From Natrialba asiatica DSM 12278 (GTDB lineage: Archaea; Halobacteriota; Halobacteria; Halobacteriales; Natrialbaceae): a stretch of DNA of 59,989 bases. Positions 8,641 through 15,934 of the stretch are shown here, one piece after another; position 1 is the first letter of the stretch, and every line of letters begins with the position of its first letter. The notes under the pieces were generated by a model. It made no database searches and was not told the origin of the DNA. It was given only the letters and a program-made list of their open reading frames with translations. The stretch is taken from contig NZ_AOIO01000014.1 in assembly GCF_000337555.1 (NCBI RefSeq), positions 1 through 59,989 of the forward strand. Reading direction: 5' to 3'. The position numbers and the translations under genes are program-made.

Positions 8641-9852
8641 TTACGCCAGCGTATCGACCGGATAGCCGTCCTCGCGAAGCGCCTCGAGAAACGCATCGAC
8701 GTGGTCGGGACCGCGCATCTCGAGTTCGATTTCGACTTCGGTATCGCTCATCTCGACCTCACGCGAGGTGCGGTCGTGGTGGATCGCGTAGATGTTGACC
8801 TGGTACTCGGTGAAGATTTCGAGCAGTTGTTCGAGCGCGCCGGGTTGGTCCTTGAGGACGGTCCGGATCTTCAGGTAGCGACCGGTTTCGACGAGGCCGC
8901 GGACGATGACGTTGGTGAGCGTGTTGAGGTCGATGTTCCCCCCGGAGAGGACGGGGACCACGGTTTCGCCCTCGTCGTAGTCGAACTTCTCGAACAACAG
9001 GGCGGCGAGGGGGACCGCGCCAGCGCCTTCGACCAGCGTCTTCGACCGTTCGAGCAGGTAGACCGTCGCGACGGCGATTTCGGGGTCCGAAACGGTGACG
9101 ACCTCGTCGACGTGCTCTTGAATGTGGCGAAACGGCTTCTCGCCGACGCTCCGTGTTGCGATTCCGTCGGCGATCGTGTCGACGCCGTCGAGCGCGATCC
9201 GCTCGCCCTTCTCGAGCGATTTCGCCGCGCTCGAGGCGCCGTCCGCCTGGACGCCGATGACACGGGTGTCCGGCTTGCGCTCCTTGATTGCGGTCGCGAC
9301 GCCGCTGATGAGTCCGCCGCCGCCGATCGGGACGACCACGGTGTCGGGATCCGGGCAGTCCTCCAGAATCTCGAGGCCGATCGTTCCCTGGCCCGCCATC
9401 ACGAACTCGTCGTCGAAGGCGTGGACGTAGGTCCGATCCTCCTCGCGTTCGAGTTCGTGTGCGCGCTGGGCGGCCTCGTTGTAGTCGGTGCCGGCGAGGA
9501 CGACCTCGGCACCGTAGTTGCGGGTCGCCTTGACCTTCGAGATGGGGGCGTGCTCGGGCATGACGATCGTCGAATCGACGCCGGAGCGTGTCGCGGCGAG
9601 GGCGACGCCCTGGGCGTGATTCCCTGCGCTCGCGGTGACGACACCGGCGTCCTTCTCGGCGTCCGAGAGCGTCGCGACGCGGTTCGTCGCGCCGCGGATC
9701 TTGAACGAGCCAGTGCGCTGGAAGGTTTCGAGTTTCAGGTGGACTTCGGCACCGGTCATCGACGAATAGGTGTGTGAATATTCCAGCGGTGTGTGTCGGG
9801 ATGTTTCACGGACTCGGTCGAGAGCCTCGAGAACGGCAGTAAGATCGAGCAT
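8641..9852 (-). CDS. ilvA: threonine ammonia-lyase (threonine deaminase) with ACT domain
   Basis: IlvA converts threonine to 2-oxobutyrate and ammonia, the committed step to isoleucine. This 403-residue form has the PLP-binding lysine at residue 51 in TGSFKIRGA, the ASAGNHAQG motif, the phosphate-binding GGGGLISG loop, and a single C-terminal ACT-like domain (about 325-403) for amino-acid feedback. I start at the ATG at 9852 (MLDLTAVLEAL). The open frame continues to a GTG at 9978, but the extra 42 residues contain no Asp or Glu and coincide with strong palindromes, so they are more likely untranslated leader. ridA follows downstream. Confidence 0.93.
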   Translation of the reverse strand: MLDLTAVLEALDRVRETSRHTPLEYSHTYSSMTGAEVHLKLETFQRTGSFKIRGATNRVATLSDAEKDAGVVTASAGNHAQGVALAATRSGVDSTIVMPEHAPISKVKATRNYGAEVVLAGTDYNEAAQRAHELEREEDRTYVHAFDDEFVMAGQGTIGLEILEDCPDPDTVVVPIGGGGLISGVATAIKERKPDTRVIGVQADGASSAAKSLEKGERIALDGVDTIADGIATRSVGEKPFRHIQEHVDEVVTVSDPEIAVATVYLLERSKTLVEGAGAVPLAALLFEKFDYDEGETVVPVLSGGNIDLNTLTNVIVRGLVETGRYLKIRTVLKDQPGALEQLLEIFTEYQVNIYAIHHDRTSREVEMSDTEVEIELEMRGPDHVDAFLEALREDGYPVDTLA

Positions 9853-9993
9853 ATGCGTGACTATCGGGCAACTACTGTAAGACTGTCGGGGAAGACTCGA
9901 GCGGGCGGCCCACCCCCACCCCGACAGGACAGGAGCGTGTTGCCGGACCGGCAACACGACAGGGAACAGGGAATGCACGGCGTGTGACGTGCG
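9853..9993 (-). promoter_or_regulatory. structured 5' leader of ilvA (possible attenuator or riboswitch)
   Basis: A TATA box (10016-10026) predicts transcription from about 9993, leaving a leader of about 140 nt. It contains a 23-bp palindrome (9936-9958: CGTGTTGCCGG, one base, CCGGCAACACG) and a second perfect stem CTGTCGGGG/CCCCGACAG (9883-9891 with 9919-9927). The 27-nt loop of the second stem holds GGGC-C-GCCC and, on the RNA strand, the G-rich run GGGGTGGGGGTGGG. Most haloarchaeal mRNAs have almost no leader, so this is exceptional. No known riboswitch class was recognised. Confidence 0.55.
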
Positions 9994-10015
9994 AGTGTAG
10001 ACGAGAACGCAGGAA

Positions 10016-10026
10016 CCATAAAACCC
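10016..10026 (-). promoter_or_regulatory. TATA box upstream of ilvA
   Basis: GGGTTTTATGG on the minus strand is the only good TATA box in the 384-bp spacer between citrate synthase and ilvA, and it sets the leader length. The rest of the spacer (10030-10190) shows only an imperfect AGGGGTGC/GCACCTCT stem near 10119-10151. Confidence 0.5.
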
Positions 10027-10194
10027 ATCCCTCCAAAGTGAAAGTGAAATCGGCGGACGGCGTCGGGGGATCTGAGGCGTCAGACGTCCGGCGGACGACT
10101 GTCATCTACGGCTGAAAGGGGTGCGATATCTCGAACACGGTGCACCTCTCCCTCGCCGGTACGAGAGTGCAACCCGATGCGTCGGCGCTCGTCC

Positions 10195-10210
10195 CTCGTT
10201 AAAAAAGAAC
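10195..10210 (-). terminator. U-tract terminator after citrate synthase
   Basis: About 30 bp beyond the citrate synthase stop, the minus strand reads CGTTCTTTTTTAACG, a run of six T flanked by a 4-bp inverted repeat. Archaeal termination depends mainly on such U-rich tracts. Confidence 0.5.
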
Positions 10211-10236
10211 GATCGGTCGGTCGAACGCGACGCTCG

Positions 10237-11385
10237 TTATCGGTCGTCGATCGAGACGAACTCCCGTGTGTCCGGACCGGTGTAGCGGGCTCGCGGGCGG
10301 ATGAGGCGATTATCCTCCTGATATTCGAGGACGTGTGCGATCCAGCCCCCGGCACGACTCATGGCGAAGATCGGGGTGTACATGTCGATCGGGATGCCGA
10401 GCTGGTAGTAGACCGAGCCCGAATAGAAGTCGACGTTCGGGGCGATGCCCTTCTCGACTAAGCCCTTCTCCTCGGTGAGGTACTGTTCGATGGTCGTGGT
10501 GTAGTTGTACCACTTGGATTCGCCGTTTTCGGCGAGTTCTTCGCTGCGTTCTGCGAGGATCTTCGCTCGGGGGTCTTTGACGTTGTAGACGCGGTGGCCG
10601 AAGCCCGGAATCCGACGGCCTTCCTCGGTGGCTTGTTCGATCCATTCGCGGTGATCGAGGTCGCTCTCGTCGATTTCGATCAACACTTCCATGACGTCCT
10701 GATTCGCGCCGCCGTGGAGCGGTCCGGAGAGCGCACTGACGCCGCCGGTGACGGCGCTGTAGATGTCGGCCATCGTCGAACCGATCACCATCGACGTGAA
10801 GGTGGAGGCGTTCAGGCCGTGATCAGCGTGCAGGATGAGTGCCTGATCGAACGTTTCGGCGGCGATGTCGTCCGGTTGCTCGCCCGTCAGCATGTAGAGG
10901 AAGTTGGCAGCCAGTCCCAGGTCGGGGCGGGGATCGACCGGCTCGTCACCGAGGCGATAGCGTTCGAAGGCGGCGAGTGCGGTCGGGATTTTGGCGGTGA
11001 TGCGGCGTCCCTGCCGGAGCGTCGCATCGAGGTCCTCCGGATCGGCGTCCGACTCGGGTTCGGTCGCCGAGAACATCGAGACGGCAGTTCGGAGCGCGGC
11101 CATCGGCCGTTCCTCGGCGTCGGCGAGGCGCTCCATCGTCGAGAGCACGTCGTCGCTAACCGTCCGCTCCTCGGTCAGCGCATCGGTGAACGACGCGAGT
11201 TCATCCGCGTTCGGGAGGTGGCCGTGCCAGAGGAGGTAGAGGACTTCCTCGTAGGATGCGCCACGGGCGAGATCCTCGATCGTGTAGCCGCGGTAGATCA
11301 GCTGTCCCGCGTCACCGTCGATCGAGCTCAGGTCGGACTCTGCGACCAGTACGCCCTCGAGCCCTTTTTTAAGGTCGTCTGCCAT
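10237..11385 (-). CDS. gltA: citrate synthase
   Basis: Citrate synthase condenses oxaloacetate with acetyl-CoA at the entry to the TCA cycle. The protein has 382 residues, the usual length for archaeal and Gram-positive type enzymes. Active-site regions are HADHGLNAS (186-194), GPLHGGANQ with the catalytic His at about 224, and GFGHRVYNVKDPRA with the substrate-binding His at about 264. I start at the ATG at 11385 (MADDLKKGLEGVLVAESDLS). The upstream frame is open to 11577, but those residues cover the promoter. A TATA-like AATACTTTTCC lies about 26-36 bp upstream. It is monocistronic, with a U-tract after the stop. Confidence 0.96.
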   Translation of the reverse strand: MADDLKKGLEGVLVAESDLSSIDGDAGQLIYRGYTIEDLARGASYEEVLYLLWHGHLPNADELASFTDALTEERTVSDDVLSTMERLADAEERPMAALRTAVSMFSATEPESDADPEDLDATLRQGRRITAKIPTALAAFERYRLGDEPVDPRPDLGLAANFLYMLTGEQPDDIAAETFDQALILHADHGLNASTFTSMVIGSTMADIYSAVTGGVSALSGPLHGGANQDVMEVLIEIDESDLDHREWIEQATEEGRRIPGFGHRVYNVKDPRAKILAERSEELAENGESKWYNYTTTIEQYLTEEKGLVEKGIAPNVDFYSGSVYYQLGIPIDMYTPIFAMSRAGGWIAHVLEYQEDNRLIRPRARYTGPDTREFVSIDDR

Positions 11386-11542
11386 ACCCTGGAATTTCCG
11401 TCGCCCATGGAAAAGTATTATCGTTTTCTCCTTATTACCGGTCAGATCTGCTGCTATCCGGTATACTGGCCGATTTATGGCCGTTGAGACCTCCTCACAA
11501 TGGTTTGTGGGGACATACCGTGTCTGATTCGCTGCCGCGGAT

Positions 11543-11570
11543 TTCGGCCGGACGGCGGCTATCGGCCGAA
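11543..11570 (-). terminator. 3' hairpin after the VOC gene
   Basis: TTCGGCCG and CGGCCGAA (12-bp spacer) form a perfect 8-bp stem three bases beyond the stop codon of the 11574-11951 gene. Overlapping arms GATTCG/CGAATC could form an alternative stem. A second, imperfect inverted repeat (CCTCACAA TGGT TTGTGGGG) lies at about 11495-11514, upstream of the citrate synthase promoter, and could be an operator. Confidence 0.45.
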
Positions 11571-11573
11571 TCG

Positions 11574-11951
11574 TCACCGATCCAGTCGCTCGACGAGTTC
11601 GACGACGTACCCGTTCGGGTCTTCGACGAACGCGACGCGGCGGTTGATGTGGCTCATCGTCTCCGGCTCCGCCTGCACGGGCGGGTCCGCTCGTTCGAGC
11701 AGGCGTTCGAAGGTGTCGTCCGTGCTATCGACGCCGACGGCGACGTGGGCCATCGTTCCCGGGTCGATATCGGGGCCGCCCTCGGGGTCGTACTTGAACT
11801 GGAATTCCGCGTTCTCGCCGCCGATATAGACGTTTTCGACGCCGTCGTCGGTCGTGAACGACCAGTTCTCGGCCAACCCGAGTCCGTCACAGTAGAACTC
11901 GCGCGTTCGGTCGAGATCCGAGGTCCAGAGCGCCGTGTGGATAACATCCAT
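11574..11951 (-). CDS. VOC family protein, lactoylglutathione-lyase (glyoxalase I)-like
   Basis: This 125-residue protein has the paired beta-alpha-beta-beta-beta repeats of the vicinal oxygen chelate fold: IHTALWTSDLDRTREFYCDGL at the start of the first and MAHVAVGVDSTDDTFERL at the start of the second. Candidate metal ligands are His5, a Glu in AEFQF, the His of MAHVAV and the Glu in YVVELVERL, as in glyoxalase I. Haloarchaea lack glutathione, so the real thiol or substrate is unknown. The ATG at 11951 (MDVIHTALWTSDLD) is the family start; the longer open frame upstream is rejected. Confidence 0.85.
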   Translation of the reverse strand: MDVIHTALWTSDLDRTREFYCDGLGLAENWSFTTDDGVENVYIGGENAEFQFKYDPEGGPDIDPGTMAHVAVGVDSTDDTFERLLERADPPVQAEPETMSHINRRVAFVEDPNGYVVELVERLDR

Positions 11952-12085
11952 GCGTCTCGGTGATGCGTTCGAGTGGCAAAGCACTACCGACGATCGCGAC
12001 GCTACGGCAGGCGACAACGTGGGCGGCGAAAGCGGGTGCAGCCCGGTAGAGAACTCGACCGCGACGGAGCGATAGAGACGACGGA

Positions 12086-12451
12086 TTACAACTGCTGACC
12101 CAACTTCTCGCGACTAATGCGCACGCCGGTCGGCGTGATAATCATCTGGTCGTCGCCCTTGCGGACGATATCGCCGTCGACCTCCTGTGCCACCTGCCGG
12201 AGTTCGTCGACGATGTGTTCGACCGTACTATCCTCGGTTCGCAGTCGGGTGATGTCCGCAATCACGATATCGCCGTCGTAGATCGCGTCCTTGATATCGA
12301 TCGCATCAGCCTGACTGCCGACTTCCGCGATGTGAACCTGCATCGCCGCCGCGTCGGCTGAACTCGCCGAAACGTCGTCGAGATCCAGTTCGACGTAATC
12401 CTCGGCGGTCCGGGACTGGCTGCCGCCGAGAATTTTGCTCATAAGTCCCAT
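12086..12451 (-). CDS. sepF: cell division protein SepF
   Basis: In archaea SepF anchors FtsZ to the membrane at the division ring. This 121-residue protein has an N-terminal amphipathic segment (MGLMSKILGG) for membrane binding, then the SepF core (about 40-121: MQVHIAEVGSQADAIDIKD, DGDIVIADITRLR, DQMIITPTGVRIS). The length matches haloarchaeal SepF. A TATA box (AACTATACTGG, about 12473-12483) lies 25 bp upstream, so the mRNA is probably leaderless. It is not next to ftsZ here. Confidence 0.92.
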   Translation of the reverse strand: MGLMSKILGGSQSRTAEDYVELDLDDVSASSADAAAMQVHIAEVGSQADAIDIKDAIYDGDIVIADITRLRTEDSTVEHIVDELRQVAQEVDGDIVRKGDDQMIITPTGVRISREKLGQQL

Positions 12452-12527
12452 TGGCGTTACCCACCGGGGCCGCCAGTATAGTTCTTACGTCAGACGGACT
12501 CTCAGCCAACGGTGATTGTCGGGCAAT

Positions 12528-12543
12528 TTTCAACCGATTGAAA
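12528..12543. promoter_or_regulatory. 16-bp perfect palindrome upstream of sepF
   Basis: TTTCAA CCGA TTGAAA is a perfect 6-4-6 inverted repeat about 77-92 bp before the sepF start, beyond its TATA box. It looks like a dimeric regulator site; no candidate regulator is adjacent. Confidence 0.35.
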
Positions 12544-12656
12544 CGGATTGAGGACGCCGGCCGCGTGTGAACGCAGTATGCGACCGCTTTTGATAACTCG
12601 TGTCCCCGCTCGATGTCGTTCAGTGTCTGCGTCCACGAATCCTCCCTTAGACGAGC

Positions 12657-12779
12657 GAGACGCCCATCGCGGATCTCGGGGAGGCGTACGAACTCGCCGT
12701 GCAGGGCTACGGGAATCCTCTCGAGTGATACGCGAACGCCGACGAGGCGGATTCGCTGGACGAGGCGGTAGAAGGCTAA
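12657..12779 (+). pseudogene. possible decayed remnant of a small acidic protein
   Basis: In one plus frame this stretch reads ETPIADLGEAYELAVQGYGN followed by PLE, a TGA stop, then YANADEADSLDEAVEG and a TAA stop. Its acidic helical composition looks protein-coding, but a stop lies in the middle and another just upstream, and no start is present. It may be the relic of a gene or chance. The rest of the 12544-12887 spacer shows nothing recognisable. Confidence 0.25.
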
Positions 12780-12887
12780 CCCCCGGTTCGGGACACCGAT
12801 TTCATCGCGTTCCGAGTCACGAGTTCGATCGACTGTCTAGCGCGGTGACTCGGTCGTTCGCAGTGAAACGTGAAAAGGGGCGGCGAG

Positions 12888-13397
12888 TTAGTCCTGCAGC
12901 GCCCAGCGGTCGGAGTAAGCCGTTCCACAGGAACACTGCGCGTAGGCGTGGACGACATCTCCCTCGGCGTAGATGCCGCCAACGTCGTCGTTTTGCTCCT
13001 CGGCGAAAGCGAAAATGAACTGCGGGTCGTGAGTGTCGTCGGAGGCGGTAGTCTCCGCCTTTGTTTCATCGTTCGCTTCGCGGTCCGGACACCGTCCGCT
13101 CGTCAGATCGCTGTCGACGACCCCTTCGAGACTCATCGCGGACTGGGCGAACTCCATGGCTTGCTTTCCGGTCGCTGCCTGGAACGCGTTCCGGCCGCGT
13201 TCCCCGTCGACGACGAGTAGAACGCCGTTGTCGACCGCCTGGCCGAACGATTCGAGTCGGTCGTCCGAGACGTACGAGTCGGCCAGAAACAGTGCGATAT
13301 CGTCGGGCCGGTCACCGGCCAGGAACTCCTCGCGTGCGGTCGTCATGCCCATCAATTGGCTCTGGACGTGGAAAAGGCCGCTGTTGTCGGTCGACAT
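12888..13397 (-). CDS. DUF5807-like haloarchaeal protein
   Basis: This 169-residue acidic protein resembles the haloarchaeal DUF5807 family from memory. Conserved-looking parts are REEFLAGDRPDDIALFLADS, GERGRNAFQAATGKQAMEFA, FIFAFAEEQNDDVGGIYAEG and the Cys-containing HAYAQCSCGTAYSDRWALQD end. The two cysteines near the C-terminus with nearby His could bind metal. I start at the ATG at 13397 (MSTDNSGLFHVQSQ); a second ATG at 13346 (MTTAREEFLAGD) is equally plausible and closer to shorter homologues. The function is unknown. The upstream DNA holds a striking cluster of hairpins. Confidence 0.75.
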   Translation of the reverse strand: MSTDNSGLFHVQSQLMGMTTAREEFLAGDRPDDIALFLADSYVSDDRLESFGQAVDNGVLLVVDGERGRNAFQAATGKQAMEFAQSAMSLEGVVDSDLTSGRCPDREANDETKAETTASDDTHDPQFIFAFAEEQNDDVGGIYAEGDVVHAYAQCSCGTAYSDRWALQD

Positions 13398-13410
13398 GGT
13401 GTGGTGTGCA

Positions 13411-13475
13411 GTTCGAGAACCACCAGTCGGTTGAGACTGGCAGAGAAAACTCTGCAACGCAGTCACGATACTGCG
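13411..13475. other. cluster of perfect inverted repeats (possible structured RNA or multi-operator)
   Basis: Four perfect inverted repeats lie end to end: GTTC-GA-GAAC (13411-13420), CCAGTC-6-GACTGG (13423-13440), GCAGAG-AAAA-CTCTGC (13440-13455) and CGCAGT-6-ACTGCG (13458-13475). The last two contain alternating GCAG/CTGC words, so alternative pairings are possible. They sit 14-78 bp upstream of the DUF5807-like start. Confidence 0.6.
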
Positions 13476-13491
13476 ACCGTTACCGGAGAAC

Positions 13492-13514
13492 CGAACCCGA
13501 ACCCGAACCCGAAC
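13492..13514. repeat. hexanucleotide microsatellite (CGAACC)n
   Basis: Nearly four copies of CGAACC directly adjoin the hairpin cluster. The same kind of hexamer tract recurs at about 18235-18275 and inside low-complexity gene segments nearby. Confidence 0.7.
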
Positions 13515-13616
13515 TCTCGACTCACCGTTCCCGATCTGTCCGGTAGCGTACGAATGTCAATTCAGCACGAACGCTATGGCTTCCAGAGGCGCGCGGTATC
13601 GTGGCTACACTGGTTG

Positions 13617-13830
13617 TCAGTGGTAATTACTCTCTTATCGGCCATAACACTTATCAAAATAAATCTAATCTGCCTAGAATCAATACATGTAAGGTGCAGT
13701 TGGGTGAATAAGAAAACATCTCGTGAATAAAATCCCAGATAGCGTTAAATATCCACTATCGAAGACAACCAACAGTTATTATGTTAATTCACGTTTCTTG
13801 ATTTATCTGCGTTCTGTATGGTCGGTTCCC
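13617..13830. other. AT-rich intergenic island upstream of the PadR-type gene
   Basis: This stretch is far richer in A and T than the surrounding genes and has no credible gene; a 62-codon plus-strand frame at 13723 lacks haloarchaeal composition. It holds a direct repeat GTGAATAA (13704-13711 and 13723-13730) and a TATA-like GTTTATAC at about 13834. It may be a complex regulatory region or foreign DNA. From 13831 to 13944 nothing else is recognisable. Confidence 0.45.
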
Positions 13831-13944
13831 TGTCGTTTATACACCGGTAGAACCAGACCTTCACTCGGCGTGACTGGTACTCGCCGTTCTCGGCAGTGCG
13901 TGGCCGGGTGACGGGCGATACCATTCACACATGGGTGATCGTGC

Positions 13945-14442
13945 ATGCGTGAGAATACACAGAACACTGAGTCCGTCTTCGAAGCACTCTCGAAGACGGC
14001 TGCGGCCGAGACGGCAGGGGGGCAATCGCCGTCTCCCGCCGCAACCAACGGCCCACCTGACGATGTCGAGCGTGAACTCGACGACCTCCTGGCACAGGCG
14101 CTTTCAGTCTTGCCGACCGAGGACATCGAGTTCACTGACGAACTAATCAAAGAGAACCTCGATGAGATCCTGCTGGTGCTTATCACACTTCACGATGGCA
14201 CCCACGGGGACGAACTCCTGTCGGATCTGTCGCGGTACTTCGATGCGACGTTGAGCCCGGGGACGGTGTATCCGGCGTTACACGCCCTGGAGGAGGCGGG
14301 GCACCTCACATTGCAGCGGAAGGTACGGACCAAAGAGTACTCGATCGCCGAGGACGCGACCGTTCAGTCGATGATCGAAGAGACGATGATCCAACAACTG
14401 GCGTTCGGGTTGTTGCTCTCTGCGTTTCTGGCGCGGTACTGA
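13945..14442 (+). CDS. PadR-like winged-helix transcriptional regulator
   Basis: This 165-residue protein has an N-terminal low-complexity linker (1-50) and a PadR-like winged helix (about 65-140): ILLVLITLHDGTHGDELLSD, then LSPGTVYPALHALEEAGHLT with the recognition helix, and the wing VRTKEYSIAED. A hydrophobic C-terminal helix (IQQLAFGLLLSAFLARY) probably dimerises or touches the membrane. Related haloarchaeal proteins are common near gene clusters of phage or plasmid type and in stress regulation. An AT-rich island lies upstream and a convergent gene downstream. The target is unknown. Confidence 0.8.
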   Translation: MRENTQNTESVFEALSKTAAAETAGGQSPSPAATNGPPDDVERELDDLLAQALSVLPTEDIEFTDELIKENLDEILLVLITLHDGTHGDELLSDLSRYFDATLSPGTVYPALHALEEAGHLTLQRKVRTKEYSIAEDATVQSMIEETMIQQLAFGLLLSAFLARY

Positions 14443-14481
14443 GGCCCGTGATTCGTTTTCGAGTGCGCCTTTTCTCGTCCG

Positions 14482-14916
14482 CTACTCGTCGAGATCCTCC
14501 GCGATAGACGAGAGGCTCTCGCTCGGCGGTTCGTACGCGTCGTAGTACGCCGTTGCGCCGGGTTCGCGGAGCCCGTAGAGGTAGTCCGGTTCGACGATAT
14601 CGACCAGCACTGAACTGCCGGGATCGATGCTGTGGTCATCGGCCCACTCGACGAGTCGGTCGGTACCGCCGCTCGGCTCACGGGCGAGCGACGGTGTCTC
14701 GTAAATGCCGGTAACGATGAGGGTGTCGTCGACTAACGCGCGCTCGATACGGGCGAACAGTTCGTCACCGTCGAGGACGATTCTGACGACTTCGTCCGCT
14801 GTGAACGCGTCCCGTTCATCGGCGGGAAGCTCCAGTTGGACGCCCGTTGCGGTCTCCGTACACGTCGACCGAACCGTCTGTACTGACGGGTGGTCGCTCG
14901 CAATTCGATCTGCCAT
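14482..14916 (-). CDS. conserved haloarchaeal protein of unknown function
   Basis: This 144-residue acidic protein begins MADRIASDHPSVQTVRSTCT. It alternates short strands and helices (GVQLELPADERDAFTADEVV, VLDGDELFARIERALVDDTL, VLVDIVEPDYLYGLREPGAT) and ends in SLSSIAEDLDE. It has no signal peptide or membrane segment. It lies 25 bp downstream of the eS6 gene on the same strand, so the two are probably co-transcribed, hinting at a role near translation, but no domain was recognised. The ATG at 14916 is chosen; the frame upstream runs through eS6 out of phase with any coding sense. Confidence 0.75.
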   Translation of the reverse strand: MADRIASDHPSVQTVRSTCTETATGVQLELPADERDAFTADEVVRIVLDGDELFARIERALVDDTLIVTGIYETPSLAREPSGGTDRLVEWADDHSIDPGSSVLVDIVEPDYLYGLREPGATAYYDAYEPPSESLSSIAEDLDE

Positions 14917-14941
14917 TGGCGGAAAAATTGTCGGCGGGTCG

Positions 14942-15337
14942 TTACTCGTCGGCGTCGTCGCCGAGGAGGTCGTCGATGTCGGTGCTGCCGCGGCCGACGA
15001 TTGCGGCATTGATCTGCGCGACGGCGTCCGAAACTTCGCTACCGCGGACGGTAATCCGACGACGTTCACCGTCGCGGGACGGACGGAAACCGGTCTGTCG
15101 GTCCTCCATCAGGACTTCCGTCAGGTTCGCACCGGCAACCTCCCCGTTGAGCGGTCTCCCGGCGTCGTCCGAGCCGCCCGTGATTTCGAGCGTGTAGCCG
15201 TCGAGGCCGACGGCGGTGCCGTCGACTTCCTCGCCGATGGCCTTCCCGACGAATCGGTTTGCGTCCTGTTCCGCTGCCTCGAGCTGGTAGGACGACCCGG
15301 AGTCGGGGTCGCCAACGACAACAGTGAAACTTGCCAT
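14942..15337 (-). CDS. rps6e: small ribosomal subunit protein eS6
   Basis: eS6 is an archaeal/eukaryotic protein of the 30S subunit. The 131-residue chain starts [20 protein letters not shown] and shows the typical [14 protein letters not shown] region, the strand [14 protein letters not shown] (the family's GGsDkxGfPm region) and [20 protein letters not shown]. The length matches archaeal eS6. The start at 15337 is preceded by a TATA-like TGTTTTTGAG about 27 bp upstream, so the mRNA should be leaderless. A conserved gene of unknown function follows. Confidence 0.93.
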   Translation of the reverse strand: MASFTVVVGDPDSGSSYQLEAAEQDANRFVGKAIGEEVDGTAVGLDGYTLEITGGSDDAGRPLNGEVAGANLTEVLMEDRQTGFRPSRDGERRRITVRGSEVSDAVAQINAAIVGRGSTDIDDLLGDDADE

Positions 15338-15417
15338 GCACGGGAAAAAACGGTCAGTGCTCAAAAACACATCGAAACATGAGCCACATCGCGTCGGGAC
15401 GGCGGTAATCGAACCCG

Positions 15418-15477
15418 CGTGAGCGAGCGGACTCGACGGCACCGCGCCGCCGACCGGAAACCGCTGGCTCGCTCACG
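15418..15477. other. 60-bp three-way-junction-like palindrome
   Basis: CGTGAGCGAGC (15418-15428) and GCTCGCTCACG (15467-15477) form a perfect 11-bp stem. The 38-nt interior can fold into CGGC-ACCGC-GCCG and CGG-AAA-CCG hairpins. No gene overlaps it; it lies between the divergent eS6 gene and the 92-residue gene (spacer 15338-15603). It could be a small structured RNA, a leader element or a cruciform. Confidence 0.5.
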
Positions 15478-15603
15478 GACGGGTCACGCAGCGATTCCCC
15501 ACACAGAACCGTCGACACAACACGATCCGCGGCCAGAGATCAACGATCACGGCAAACGCCGGTCGCAACCAAGACGTAGGTGTCTCGAACCCCTATACTG
15601 CCC

Positions 15604-15882
15604 ATGCAACTCGATCCGGACCGACTCGAAAATCGCCTTCACGACGAGTTCAGCGCGACGGAACCACAGGTTCGGATCGTCGTCCGCCAGGCGGTCGATC
15701 TCGCGGAAGCGGGCCAGTACGAGGCTGACGTTGGCGCAGCGGTAACTGCTGGCCTCGTCGTAGCTGAACTCGGTGATGCGCCGTCGGGGACGGTCCCCGA
15801 GCGATGGAACTGGTGGATGGGCTCGCTCGAACTCGCCTTTGGCGGCTACGAACGGTTCAGTATTCAGCGGTATCGAACGTGA
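15604..15882 (+). CDS. conserved haloarchaeal protein of unknown function (92 residues)
   Basis: A short soluble protein starting MQLDPDRLENRLHDEFSATE, mostly helical, with a conserved-looking aromatic end ERWNWWMGSLELAFGGYERF. The pattern (helical N-terminal half, WNWW motif near the end) looks like a family that recurs in haloarchaea, but I cannot name it. The ATG at 15604 is preceded by a CTATACTG box too close to act as its own promoter, so transcription probably starts further upstream. A TetR-type regulator follows on the same strand, but with its own TATA box. Confidence 0.65.
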   Translation: MQLDPDRLENRLHDEFSATEPQVRIVVRQAVDLAEAGQYEADVGAAVTAGLVVAELGDAPSGTVPERWNWWMGSLELAFGGYERFSIQRYRT

Positions 15883-15934
15883 CAGTGGTGGGGAACGAAA
15901 CGCCTTTTATGCGTTCCTGACCAAAGGGTCAGTA

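Noticed and set aside
8701-9777. A 358-codon acidic-looking plus-strand frame opposite ilvA
   Set aside because: It looks haloarchaeal in composition only because the complement of acidic codons in this phase is Val, Asp and Arg rich. The minus strand encodes an intact IlvA with all motifs.
9853-9978. N-terminal extension of IlvA from a GTG at 9978
   Set aside because: The 42 residues contain no Asp or Glu and correspond to strong DNA palindromes, which fits an untranslated leader.
13723-13911. A 62-codon plus-strand ORF in the AT-rich island
   Set aside because: Its composition (rich in Tyr, Arg, Ser and Asn, poor in Asp and Glu) is unlike haloarchaeal proteins, and no promoter or conservation signal supports it.
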